From: Rhodoferax sp.
Lineage (GTDB): Bacteria; Pseudomonadota; Gammaproteobacteria; Burkholderiales; Burkholderiaceae_C
Length of the DNA: 6,031 nt
Direction of reading: 5' to 3'
Assembly: GCA_029865675.1 (NCBI GenBank)
Contig: JARXAU010000091.1
Span: forward strand, 1 to 6,031
The notes below the pieces were generated by a model that saw only the letters and a program-made list of their open reading frames with translations, searched no databases and was not told the origin of the DNA. The translations under genes were made by a program, and so were the position numbers. This document shows positions 1 through 5,491 of the stretch, piece after piece (position 1 is the stretch's first letter; each line of letters begins with the position of its first letter).

Positions 1-588
1 CACCAGGTACATCGTGGCCCAGCAGCGCATGCCCGCCAGGCCCGCCGGTCCATTAAGCAGCAGCGCGTCGTCAGCGTCCACGCGACCTCGCTCTAGCCAG
101 ACGCCGGGTAGCTCCAGGTGCTGTTGCACAAAGCCGTCCACGAAAGGCAGGTCCGCGTGCGGCAGGCCCAGCGCGGTCACATCCCAGCCCATCACCTGCG
201 CCTGCGGCGCCAGCTCCAGCGATAGCCGGTTTTCTGCGCGGCAGCCGCTGTAGCAAATGGTTTCCAGTGGCAGCCACTCAATGCGCGCGTCGCCCTCCAG
301 CGTCAGGTGGGTGCGCTGCAAGGCCAAGGCCTCGTCGCTTCGGTAAAAGCGCGTCGCGCCGGGAGTGGTGATCAGCCCGTGGGCACCAGCCGCTGCGCGA
401 ACCTGCAAGTCCAGCGTGTCTCCACCCACCAGGCCGCCCGGCGGATGCACCAGCACGTTGTGGCATACCGCATCGCCTTCAGGGTAGAGGCTTTGCAGAA
501 TGCGCAAGGGGCCGCTGTGCAGGTGCCGTGCCACAGTGCGCGCGCCTTGGCGGATGTAGTCAAGCTGAAGTTGGGCGTGCCAAGACAT
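1..588 (-). CDS. ureD: Urease accessory protein UreD (UreH), N-terminal two thirds, cut by left edge
   Basis: UreD is a cytoplasmic chaperone that binds the urease apoprotein and, with UreF and UreG, forms the complex that delivers nickel to the active site. The visible 196 codons are open to the window edge. They show UreD family features: MSWHAQLQLDY at the N-terminus, HPPGGLVGGD (residues 48-57), TTPGATRFYRS (75-85 region), and EWLPLETICYSGCRAEN (about 104-120). Family members are usually about 270-300 residues, so roughly the last third lies left of position 1. The ATG at 588 is chosen because it gives the expected N-terminus and an in-frame TAG lies 12 bases upstream; the Shine-Dalgarno sequence is poor. 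It follows ispB on the same strand after 57 bp. Urease genes (ureA, ureB, ureC and others) probably continue leftward outside the window, which is inference. No frame disruption is seen. Confidence 0.93.
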   Translation of the reverse strand, partial: MSWHAQLQLDYIRQGARTVARHLHSGPLRILQSLYPEGDAVCHNVLVHPPGGLVGGDTLDLQVRAAAGAHGLITTPGATRFYRSDEALALQRTHLTLEGDARIEWLPLETICYSGCRAENRLSLELAPQAQVMGWDVTALGLPHADLPFVDGFVQQHLELPGVWLERGRVDADDALLLNGPAGLAGMRCWATMYLV

Positions 589-645
589 GGGTAAAGCCTA
601 GGAAGAGGCCCGCGCGGCGATAGCTTTGGCCCGCGCTGCCCCAAT

Positions 646-1635
646 TCAATGTGTGCGAACCAAGGAGCGGGTGGCCAGGTCCACCATGGCGCTGGTGTGC
701 GGGCCCGGCGGGAGTTGTTGTGCAAAGCGAATAGCGCGGTAAATTTCCCGCGCCGCAGACTCCATGGCGATATCCAGCGCGCCGGTGCTTTTGACGATGG
801 AGGCCACTTCGTCCAGCATTTGGGTGTCGCCTTGCTCAATGGCGCTTCGCACCAATGCGCGCTGCGCTGGGGTGCCCAACTGCATGGCCACGATCAGGGG
901 CAGGGTGGCCTTGCCTTCGCGCAAGTCGTCCCCCAGGTTTTTCCCCATCACGGCGGCGTCACCCGTGTAGTCCAGCACATCGTCAATGACTTGAAAGGCG
1001 GTGCCCAGCGCCTGGCCGAAGTCGGCGCAGGCCGCTTCCAGCGCGGGGCTTGCGCCCGCCAAGATGGCACCCACCTGGGCGCTGGCCTCAAACAGTTTGG
1101 ACGTCTTGGAGCGGATGACCTGCAAATAGCCGTCCTCGGTCAGGTCGGCGTTGTGCATGTTCATGAGCTGCATGACTTCGCCCTCGGCGATCACGTTGGT
1201 GGCATCTGCCAGCACTTTCATGATGCGCATGTCTTGCACTTCCACCATCATCTGGAAAGCACGCGAGTACAAAAAATCGCCAATCAGCACGCTGGCCGGG
1301 TTGCCAAACTTGGCGTTGGCTGTGGGCAAGCCGCGGCGCAAGGTGGATTCGTCCACCACGTCATCATGCAGCAAGGTAGCGGTGTGGATAAATTCAACCA
1401 CTGCGGCCATGCTGAATCGAGCTCGGCCTTGGAAGCCCAAGGCGCCGCAGCACAGCAGCAGCAGGGTAGGGCGAAGGCGCTTGCCGCCCGCGGCAATGAT
1501 GTGCTGCGCCACATCCCCCACCAGCGCGACGCTTGATAAAAGGCGGTGTTTGACAACTGCATCCACCTCACGCAATTCGTGTTCGACGAACGCAAGGCTC
1601 TGGGGGGAGCTGGGGGTGGTTTGCTGCATTTGCAT
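646..1635 (-). CDS. ispB: Octaprenyl diphosphate synthase (trans-polyprenyl synthase, IspB)
   Basis: This enzyme extends farnesyl diphosphate with isopentenyl diphosphate to make the long all-trans side chain of ubiquinone. The 329-residue protein is full length for the family. It shows GGKRLRP (50-56), the first aspartate-rich motif LLHDDVVDESTLRRG (88-102; D91, D92, D95), the KT pair before LFEASAQ (177-187), the second aspartate-rich motif QVIDDVLDY (215-223; D218, D219, D222), and GKNLGDDLREGKATLPL (231-247). A small residue, Ala86, sits five positions before the first aspartate, as in long-chain synthases; C40 product is inferred from similarity to E. coli IspB and from the Q-8 quinones usual in this group. 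The start at 1635 (MQMQQ) is preceded by AAAAAAGG; a second ATG at 1629 is also possible and differs by two residues. A perfect TATAAT lies just upstream. It is divergent from rplU. Confidence 0.96.
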   Translation of the reverse strand: MQMQQTTPSSPQSLAFVEHELREVDAVVKHRLLSSVALVGDVAQHIIAAGGKRLRPTLLLLCCGALGFQGRARFSMAAVVEFIHTATLLHDDVVDESTLRRGLPTANAKFGNPASVLIGDFLYSRAFQMMVEVQDMRIMKVLADATNVIAEGEVMQLMNMHNADLTEDGYLQVIRSKTSKLFEASAQVGAILAGASPALEAACADFGQALGTAFQVIDDVLDYTGDAAVMGKNLGDDLREGKATLPLIVAMQLGTPAQRALVRSAIEQGDTQMLDEVASIVKSTGALDIAMESAAREIYRAIRFAQQLPPGPHTSAMVDLATRSLVRTH

Positions 1636-1655
1636 TCGCGTGTCGCCTTTTTTGA

Positions 1656-1661
1656 ATTATA
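1656..1661 (-). promoter_or_regulatory. -10 element of the ispB promoter
   Basis: Read on the minus strand this is a perfect TATAAT, 20 bases upstream of the ispB ATG. Initiation about seven bases downstream would give a leader of roughly 12-16 bases containing AAAAAAGGCGA. No good TTGACA-like -35 is visible at 16-18 bp spacing (AGCGCT at 17 bp), so the promoter call rests on the -10 and its position. Confidence 0.55.
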
Positions 1662-1722
1662 GGCAGCGGCTCTGGCACAGCGCTGCGTGGGCGCCGTGCC
1701 GCACACACGATCAGGGTCGGAC

Positions 1723-1731
1723 TGCTATACT
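1723..1731 (+). promoter_or_regulatory. Extended -10 promoter element for rplU-rpmA
   Basis: TGCTATACT matches an extended -10 (TGn followed by TATACT, five of six to the consensus). It lies 51 bases before the rplU ATG, so initiation near 1738 would give a leader of about 45 bases. The expected -35 position holds only ACACAC-like sequence; the TGn extension could make up for this. The leader contains a small AATTC/GAATT stem (1747-1751 with 1759-1763, 7-base loop), too weak to call a regulator. Confidence 0.6.
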
Positions 1732-1772
1732 CGCGGGCTCTGTGAAAATTCGTTCGCAGAATTGATAATCGA

Positions 1773-1777
1773 AGAGG
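1773..1777 (+). promoter_or_regulatory. Ribosome binding site that fixes the rplU start
   Basis: AGAGG sits five bases before the ATG at 1783. The reading frame is open upstream as far as 1687, so this site, with the conserved MYAVIKTGGKQYRV N-terminus, is what decides for the shorter protein. Confidence 0.8.
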
Positions 1778-1782
1778 TCAAT

Positions 1783-2094
1783 ATGTACGCGGTCATAAAA
1801 ACCGGCGGCAAGCAATATCGGGTTGCGGCTGGCGAAAAAATTAAAGTAGAACAGATTGCTGCGGACGTAGGCCAAGAGATTGTGTTTGACGAAGTTTTGG
1901 CGGTCGGCAACGGCGCAGAACTGAAAGTCGGCACGCCCTTGGTGTCCGGTGCAACAGTGACGGTGACGGTTTTGTCACACGGTAAGCACGACAAAGTGCG
2001 CATTTTCAAAATGCGCCGTCGCAAGCATTACCAAAAACGCCAAGGGCACCGTCAGCAGTTCACTGAACTGCAAGTCGGCGCTATCGTTGCTTAA
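1783..2094 (+). CDS. rplU: 50S ribosomal protein L21
   Basis: L21 binds 23S rRNA in the large ribosomal subunit. The 103-residue product has the usual length and begins MYAVIKTGGKQYRV, the standard L21 N-terminus. The C-terminal signature is present: IFKMRRRKHYQKRQGHRQQ (74-92) followed by FTELQVGAI, rich in basic residues that contact rRNA. The start at 1783 is supported by AGAGG five bases upstream; the in-frame extension to 1687 would cross the promoter region and add sequence unlike L21. rpmA follows after 23 bp, so the two are almost certainly one transcription unit, driven by the extended -10 at 1723-1731. The divergent neighbour is ispB, an arrangement also seen in E. coli. Confidence 0.99.
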   Translation: MYAVIKTGGKQYRVAAGEKIKVEQIAADVGQEIVFDEVLAVGNGAELKVGTPLVSGATVTVTVLSHGKHDKVRIFKMRRRKHYQKRQGHRQQFTELQVGAIVA

Positions 2095-2117
2095 GAGCGG
2101 CTTAAAGGACACAGGTC

Positions 2118-2378
2118 ATGGCACAGAAAAAAGGCGGCGGCTCTACGCGAAACGGGCGCGATTCCAAGCCCAAGATGCTCGGTGTGAAGTCATTTGGCGG
2201 TGAGTTGATCACGGCTGGCGCAATCATCGTTCGCCAACGCGGCACCAAGTTCCACCCCGGAACCAATGTCGGCATCGGCAAAGACCACACTTTGTTCGCC
2301 CTTGTAGACGGCCACGTGTCGTTTGCCACCAAAGGCGCTTTGAACAAGCAAACGGTGAGCGTGACCGCTGCGGCGTAA
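2118..2378 (+). CDS. rpmA: 50S ribosomal protein L27
   Basis: L27 sits near the peptidyl transferase centre, where its flexible N-terminal tail reaches the tRNA ends. The 86-residue product has the usual length. It begins MAQKKGGGSTRNGRDS and carries the family signature GAIIVRQRGTKFHPGTNVG (34-52) followed by DHTLFAL (56-62). The N-terminus begins directly with the mature-type AQKK sequence, so there is no sign of the cleaved leader peptide found in Firmicutes L27. AAAGGA (2104-2109) lies 8 bases before the ATG, a good ribosome binding site. The gene is co-transcribed with rplU and is followed 20 bp after its stop by a strong intrinsic terminator. Confidence 0.99.
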   Translation: MAQKKGGGSTRNGRDSKPKMLGVKSFGGELITAGAIIVRQRGTKFHPGTNVGIGKDHTLFALVDGHVSFATKGALNKQTVSVTAAA

Positions 2379-2397
2379 ACTGCAGCGCGGCTCCCGC

Positions 2398-2434
2398 AAA
2401 ACCCTGCGCCACACCAGCGCGGGGTTTTTTATTT
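2398..2434 (+). terminator. Strong intrinsic terminator after rpmA
   Basis: AACCCTGCGC (2400-2409) pairs along its whole length with GCGCGGGGTT (2417-2426), with one T-G wobble, around a 7-base loop CACACCA. Two further A-T pairs extend the base, and the downstream arm runs into TTTTTTATTT. This has the classic form of a Rho-independent terminator. It ends only 16 bases before the obgE ATG. Confidence 0.88.
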
Positions 2435-2450
2435 AGTGATCGAGAAAACC

Positions 2451-3563
2451 ATGAAGTTCGTTGACGAAGCCTACATCGACATCTCCGCCGGAGATGGTGG
2501 CGCTGGCTGCGTTTCGTTCCGGCATGAAAAGTACAAAGAATTCGGCGGCCCCAACGGCGGCGACGGTGGCCGTGGCGGCCATGTGTACGCGGTGGCCGAC
2601 ATCAACCTCAACACCCTGGTGGACTATCGCTTCTCGCGCCGCCACGATGCCCGGCGCGGCGAGCACGGCATGGGCTCGGACATGTTCGGCGCCGCAGGAG
2701 ACGACATCACGCTCAAAATGCCGGTGGGCACCATCATCACCGACGCCGAAACCGGCGAAGTGCTGTTTGAGTTGCTGGTGCCTGGCGAGGTGATCACCAT
2801 CGCCAAGGGCGGCGACGGCGGTTTTGGCAACCTGCGCTTTAAGAGCGCCATCAACCGCGCCCCGCGCCAAAAAACCCCCGGCTGGCCTGGTGAGAAAAAA
2901 AGCCTCAAGCTTGAACTCAAGGTGCTGGCAGACGTGGGACTCTTGGGCATGCCCAACGCGGGCAAATCGACCTTTATCACCGCCATTTCCAACGCCCGGC
3001 CGCGCATTGCCGACTACCCGTTCACCACCTTGCACCCTAATCTGGGTGTGGTGCGCGTGGGGCCGGAGCAGAGTTTTGTGGTGGCGGACTTGCCGGGTCT
3101 GATTGAAGGCGCGTCCGAGGGCGCGGGCCTGGGCCACTTGTTCTTGCGCCATTTGCAGCGCACCCGCTTGCTCTTGCACATTGTGGACGTGGCACCGTTT
3201 GACGAGGGCGTGGACACCGTGGCGCAGGCCAAAGCGATTGTCAACGAGTTGAAAAAATACGACGACGGCCTCTACAAGAAGCCGCGCTGGTTGGTGCTGA
3301 ACAAGCTCGATATGGTGGCCTCGGAAGACCGCACCGCGCTGATCAAGGACTTTGTCAAACGCTTCAAGTTCAAGGGCCCGGTGTTTGAGATCTCGGCGCT
3401 GACCCGCGAGGGCTGCGAGCCGCTGGTCAAGGAAATCTACAAGCACGTCAAAGCGCAGCAGGCGGCTGAGCAGCCTTTTGTGGAAGTGGACCCCCGCTTT
3501 TTGAACACGCCCGACGCTGCTGTAGAGCAGGCACCCACCGACCACCACGGCGCGGGCGAATAA
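2451..3563 (+). CDS. obgE: Obg-family GTPase (ObgE/CgtA), ribosome assembly
   Basis: Obg GTPases bind the 50S subunit, assist its late assembly and link it to nutrient and stringent signals. The 370-residue protein has the glycine-rich Obg fold at residues 1-158 (for example GGPNGGDGGRGG, 32-43, and GGDGGFGN, 120-127), then a GTPase domain: G1 GMPNAGKS (166-173), switch I DYPFTTLHPNLG (188-199), G3 DLPGL (213-217), G4 NKLD (284-287), G5 SAL (315-317). After about residue 334 only a short tail of some 36 residues remains, so the variable C-terminal region is brief compared with E. coli Obg (about 390 residues). The ATG at 2451 gives the standard MKFVDEA start; an in-frame GTG at 2436 adds MIEKT and was not used. 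No clear Shine-Dalgarno is seen (GAGAAAACC). A terminator ends 16 bases upstream, so expression probably depends on read-through from rplU-rpmA or an unseen promoter. Confidence 0.98.
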   Translation: MKFVDEAYIDISAGDGGAGCVSFRHEKYKEFGGPNGGDGGRGGHVYAVADINLNTLVDYRFSRRHDARRGEHGMGSDMFGAAGDDITLKMPVGTIITDAETGEVLFELLVPGEVITIAKGGDGGFGNLRFKSAINRAPRQKTPGWPGEKKSLKLELKVLADVGLLGMPNAGKSTFITAISNARPRIADYPFTTLHPNLGVVRVGPEQSFVVADLPGLIEGASEGAGLGHLFLRHLQRTRLLLHIVDVAPFDEGVDTVAQAKAIVNELKKYDDGLYKKPRWLVLNKLDMVASEDRTALIKDFVKRFKFKGPVFEISALTREGCEPLVKEIYKHVKAQQAAEQPFVEVDPRFLNTPDAAVEQAPTDHHGAGE

Positions 3564-3568
3564 GCCCT

Positions 3569-3609
3569 AAGCGCTGGCAGCCTAGCTTGGGCCATTTTTC
3601 GCTTTTTTC
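3569..3609 (+). terminator. Candidate intrinsic terminator between obgE and proB
   Basis: Just after the obgE stop, AAGCG (3569-3573) can pair with CGCTT (3600-3604), enclosing an inner stem of TGGC+CC (3575-3578, 3581-3582) with GGGCCA (3589-3594). The downstream side is T-rich (TTTTT at 3595-3599 and TTTTTT at 3603-3608). The stem is interrupted by a 2-base bulge and an uneven internal loop, so it is much weaker than the rpmA terminator and may only reduce read-through into proB. Confidence 0.4.
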
Positions 3610-3621
3610 CGTCCCCGCCCC

Positions 3622-4758
3622 ATGACGCACTCTCCTTCTTCCACCGTGCTGCGTGACGCCAAACGCGTGGTCGTCAAAGTCGGCTCCAGCTTGGTCACCA
3701 ACGAGGGCCGGGGCCTGGACGAAGCCGCAATTGGCGAATGGTGCCGTCAGATGGCGCAACTCGTGCGCGGCGGCGTGGAGATCATCATGGTGTCTAGCGG
3801 CGCAATTGCCGAGGGCATGAAGCGCCTGGGTTGGGTCACCCGCCCCAGCGCCATCCACGAACTGCAAGCCGCCGCCGCCGTGGGCCAGATGGGCCTGGCG
3901 CAGATGTACGAGACCAAGTTGCGCGAAAGTGGCTTGGGCAGCGCGCAGGTGCTGCTCACCCACGCCGACTTGGCCGACCGTGAGCGTTATCTGAACGCCC
4001 GCTCCACGCTGCTGACTTTGCTCAAACTCGGTGTGGTGCCGGTGATCAACGAAAACGACACGGTGGTCAACGACGAGATCAAGTTCGGCGACAACGACAC
4101 CCTGGGCGCGCTGGTGGCCAATCTGGTCGAAGCCGATGCGCTGGTCATCTTGACCGACCAAAAAGGCCTCTTCACCGCTGACCCGCGCAAAGACGCCAGT
4201 GCCCGCTTTGTGGACCAGGCGCAAGCCGGGGATCCGGCGCTGGAAGTGATGGCTGGCGGCGCGGGCAGCAGCCTGGGCCGTGGCGGCATGATCACCAAGA
4301 TTTTGGCGGCCAAGCGGGCGGCAGGCTCCGGCGCCTCGACCGTGATTGCCTGGGGCCGCGAGCCTGACGCCTTGATTCGCCTAAGTCGGGGCGAAGCCAT
4401 TGGCACCTTGCTAGTGGCGCCCACGCAAAAAACCCAGGCCCGCAAGCAATGGATGGCCGACCATTTGCAAATGCGCGGCGCAGTGGTGGTGGACGCGGGT
4501 GCGGCGGCCAAGGTGCGCGACGAGGGCAAAAGCCTTTTGCCCATCGGCATGGTGCAGGTCGATGGCGACTTTTCGCGCGGCGACGTGATCGGCGTGCGCG
4601 ACCCCAGCGGGCTGGAGATTGCGCGTGGACTGGCCAATTACTCGAGCGCCGAGGCGCGCTTGCTCTGCCGCAAGCCCTCGTCCGAATTTGAGGCCTTGCT
4701 AGGTTATGCCGCCGAGCCAGAGATGCTGCACCGCGACAACCTGGTGCTCATGCGCTAG
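3622..4758 (+). CDS. proB: Glutamate 5-kinase (ProB), kinase plus PUA domain
   Basis: ProB phosphorylates L-glutamate with ATP to gamma-glutamyl phosphate, the first and feedback-inhibited step of proline synthesis. The 378-residue protein has the amino-acid kinase fold: VVKVGSSLV (17-25), MVSSGAIAEG (56-65), VPVINENDTV (139-148), FGDNDTLGA (155-163), TDQKGLFTADPR (178-189), GRGGMITKILAA (219-230). A C-terminal PUA domain covers about 280-370, ending in the typical LLGYAAEPEMLHRDNLVL. Length is normal for the two-domain form. proA is not adjacent here; in this group proB usually follows obgE while proA is elsewhere. The ATG at 3622 gives the expected N-terminus but is preceded by a pyrimidine-rich stretch (TTTTTTCCGTCCCCGCCCC) with no Shine-Dalgarno. 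It lies 58 bp after obgE and may share its transcript. It converges on rppH. Confidence 0.97.
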   Translation: MTHSPSSTVLRDAKRVVVKVGSSLVTNEGRGLDEAAIGEWCRQMAQLVRGGVEIIMVSSGAIAEGMKRLGWVTRPSAIHELQAAAAVGQMGLAQMYETKLRESGLGSAQVLLTHADLADRERYLNARSTLLTLLKLGVVPVINENDTVVNDEIKFGDNDTLGALVANLVEADALVILTDQKGLFTADPRKDASARFVDQAQAGDPALEVMAGGAGSSLGRGGMITKILAAKRAAGSGASTVIAWGREPDALIRLSRGEAIGTLLVAPTQKTQARKQWMADHLQMRGAVVVDAGAAAKVRDEGKSLLPIGMVQVDGDFSRGDVIGVRDPSGLEIARGLANYSSAEARLLCRKPSSEFEALLGYAAEPEMLHRDNLVLMR

Positions 4759-4794
4759 AGCAGTCCCGGCGCTTTTTGCACAGCGGGCTGCTCT
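4757..4794. repeat. Inverted repeat filling the proB/rppH convergent gap (possible two-way terminator)
   Basis: AGAGCAG (4757-4763) and CTGCTCT (4788-4794) are perfect inverted copies; after one extra T at 4764, CCCG (4765-4768) pairs with CGGG (4784-4787). The result is an 11-bp stem with a single bulge and a 15-base loop, starting within the proB stop codon and ending three bases short of the rppH stop. Neither side is followed by a proper T-tract (plus side GGTTTA), so efficient intrinsic termination is doubtful. It could instead protect 3' ends or assist Rho-dependent termination. Confidence 0.55.
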
Positions 4795-4797
4795 GGT

Positions 4798-5388
4798 TTA
4801 CGGCGTGTCGTGTCGTTCTGTCCCTTGCGTTTCGGCAGGACTGGCCTCTGGCACGTTGACATCGTGCACGGCAGGCGCGCGAAAGCCCGAGTTTGAAAAG
4901 CGCGGTCGCGCATCTGGGCGCGGCAAATACCGCGACAGCTCGGTCAGGGCCATCTCGTACACACCGCGCTTGAAATCAACCACCGCGTCCAGCGGCACCC
5001 AGTAGTCGTTCCAACGCCAGGCGTCAAACTCCGGGTGCTCGGTGGCACGCAGGTTAAGGTGCCAGTCAAAGCCGGTGAGTTGGAGCAAAAACCAAATTTG
5101 TTTTTGCCCTTTGTAATGGCCGCGCGCATCGCGGCGGATGTAGCGGTCCGGCACCTCGTAGCGCAACCAGTCTCGGGTTCGGGCGACGATGGCAACGTGC
5201 TCCGGCTGGAGCCCCACCTCTTCGTGCAGCTCGCGGAACATGGCCTGCTCGGGCGTTTCGCCCCGGTCAATGCCACCTTGCGGGAACTGCCACGAGTGGG
5301 TACGTATGCGTTTGCCCCAAAAAACCTGATTTTTCTGGTTGAGCAGGACGATGCCGACGTTAGGCCTAAAGCCGTCCCGGTCAAGCAT
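4798..5388 (-). CDS. rppH: RNA pyrophosphohydrolase (RppH, Nudix family)
   Basis: RppH removes phosphates from the triphosphorylated 5' end of mRNA, which opens it to RNase E and starts decay. The 196-residue protein begins MLDRDGFRPNVGIVLLNQ, the family N-terminus, and has WQFPQGGI (33-40) leading into a complete Nudix box (G38 to L60, with E44, R52-E53, E56-E57 and G59 in the required positions). WKRG-type substrate region is represented by VVDFKRGVYEMAL (136-148). The part after about residue 155 is a proline- and charge-rich tail, likely disordered; E. coli RppH has about 176 residues. The frame is open upstream to 5589, but the extra 67 residues overlap proS and do not resemble the family, so the ATG at 5388 was chosen. 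GGGG lies 7 bases upstream, a weak ribosome site. It is divergent from proS, as is usual in this group. Confidence 0.96.
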   Translation of the reverse strand: MLDRDGFRPNVGIVLLNQKNQVFWGKRIRTHSWQFPQGGIDRGETPEQAMFRELHEEVGLQPEHVAIVARTRDWLRYEVPDRYIRRDARGHYKGQKQIWFLLQLTGFDWHLNLRATEHPEFDAWRWNDYWVPLDAVVDFKRGVYEMALTELSRYLPRPDARPRFSNSGFRAPAVHDVNVPEASPAETQGTERHDTP

Positions 5389-5396
5389 AATCAAAC

Positions 5397-5416
5397 CCCA
5401 AATTTTTAAACTTGGG
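5397..5416. repeat. Near-palindrome at the predicted rppH start point
   Basis: CCCAA (5397-5401) and TTGGG (5412-5416) are inverted copies flanking an A/T-rich centre (ATTTTTAAAC) that itself continues the symmetry except for one A/C pair. It overlaps the predicted rppH transcription start and leader, an operator-like position. No regulator can be named. Confidence 0.35.
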
Positions 5417-5418
5417 CC

Positions 5419-5448
5419 ATTATGCACGGCGAGCCGCCGCTGTGTCAC
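5419..5448 (-). promoter_or_regulatory. Sigma-70-type promoter for rppH
   Basis: On the minus strand, GTGACA (5448-5443; five of six to TTGACA) and CATAAT (5424-5419; five of six to TATAAT) are separated by 18 bp. Initiation near 5412 would give a leader of about 24 bases before the rppH ATG. This is the best-formed promoter in the window by inspection. Confidence 0.6.
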
Positions 5449-5450
5449 AG
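5440..5450. repeat. Perfect 11-base inverted repeat overlapping the rppH -35
   Basis: CTGTG-T-CACAG is a perfect inverted repeat around one central T. It covers the predicted -35 element of rppH and lies 42 bases before the proS ATG, so a protein bound there could affect both genes. Its short length allows chance occurrence. Confidence 0.35.
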
Positions 5451-5491
5451 GCCCGTCACACCGCCGTTCGCGCTGTTTTACGAGTACCCGC

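Noticed and set aside
217..230. ProB loop GRGGMITK (protein residues 219-226; nucleotides about 4276-4299) differing from the E. coli GTGGMSTK.
   Set aside because: I recall a lysine or arginine at this place in betaproteobacterial ProB, and the rest of the loop is intact, so it is not evidence of lost activity. The coordinates given here are protein residues.
607..636. Direct repeat GGCCCGCGC (607-615 and 628-636) and a 6-bp inverted repeat GCGCGG/CCGCGC between ispB and ureD.
   Set aside because: Short GC-only matches are expected by chance in this composition, and no T-tract follows, so neither a terminator nor an attachment site is supported.
649..1536. A 295-codon open frame on the plus strand opposite ispB.
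   Set aside because: Same effect: it mirrors the ispB codon pattern, has no recognisable motif, and ispB is complete on the other strand.
1764..1769. GATAAT as a second -10 for rplU.
   Set aside because: No -35 match upstream, and initiation near 1776 would remove the ribosome binding site.
1687..1782. A 32-residue N-terminal extension of L21.
   Set aside because: It would run through the promoter and leader; AGAGG before 1783 and the conserved MYAVIKTGGKQ start support the short form.
2433..3548. A 371-codon open frame on the minus strand covering nearly all of obgE.
   Set aside because: It is a shadow of a GC-rich coding region; its translation is rich in His, Gln, Arg and Val without a recognisable domain, while the plus strand encodes a complete Obg with all five GTPase motifs.
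3448..4224. A 258-codon minus-strand open frame across the obgE/proB junction.
   Set aside because: It overlaps two well-supported genes and its His/Gln/Val-rich product resembles no family I know; treated as a shadow.
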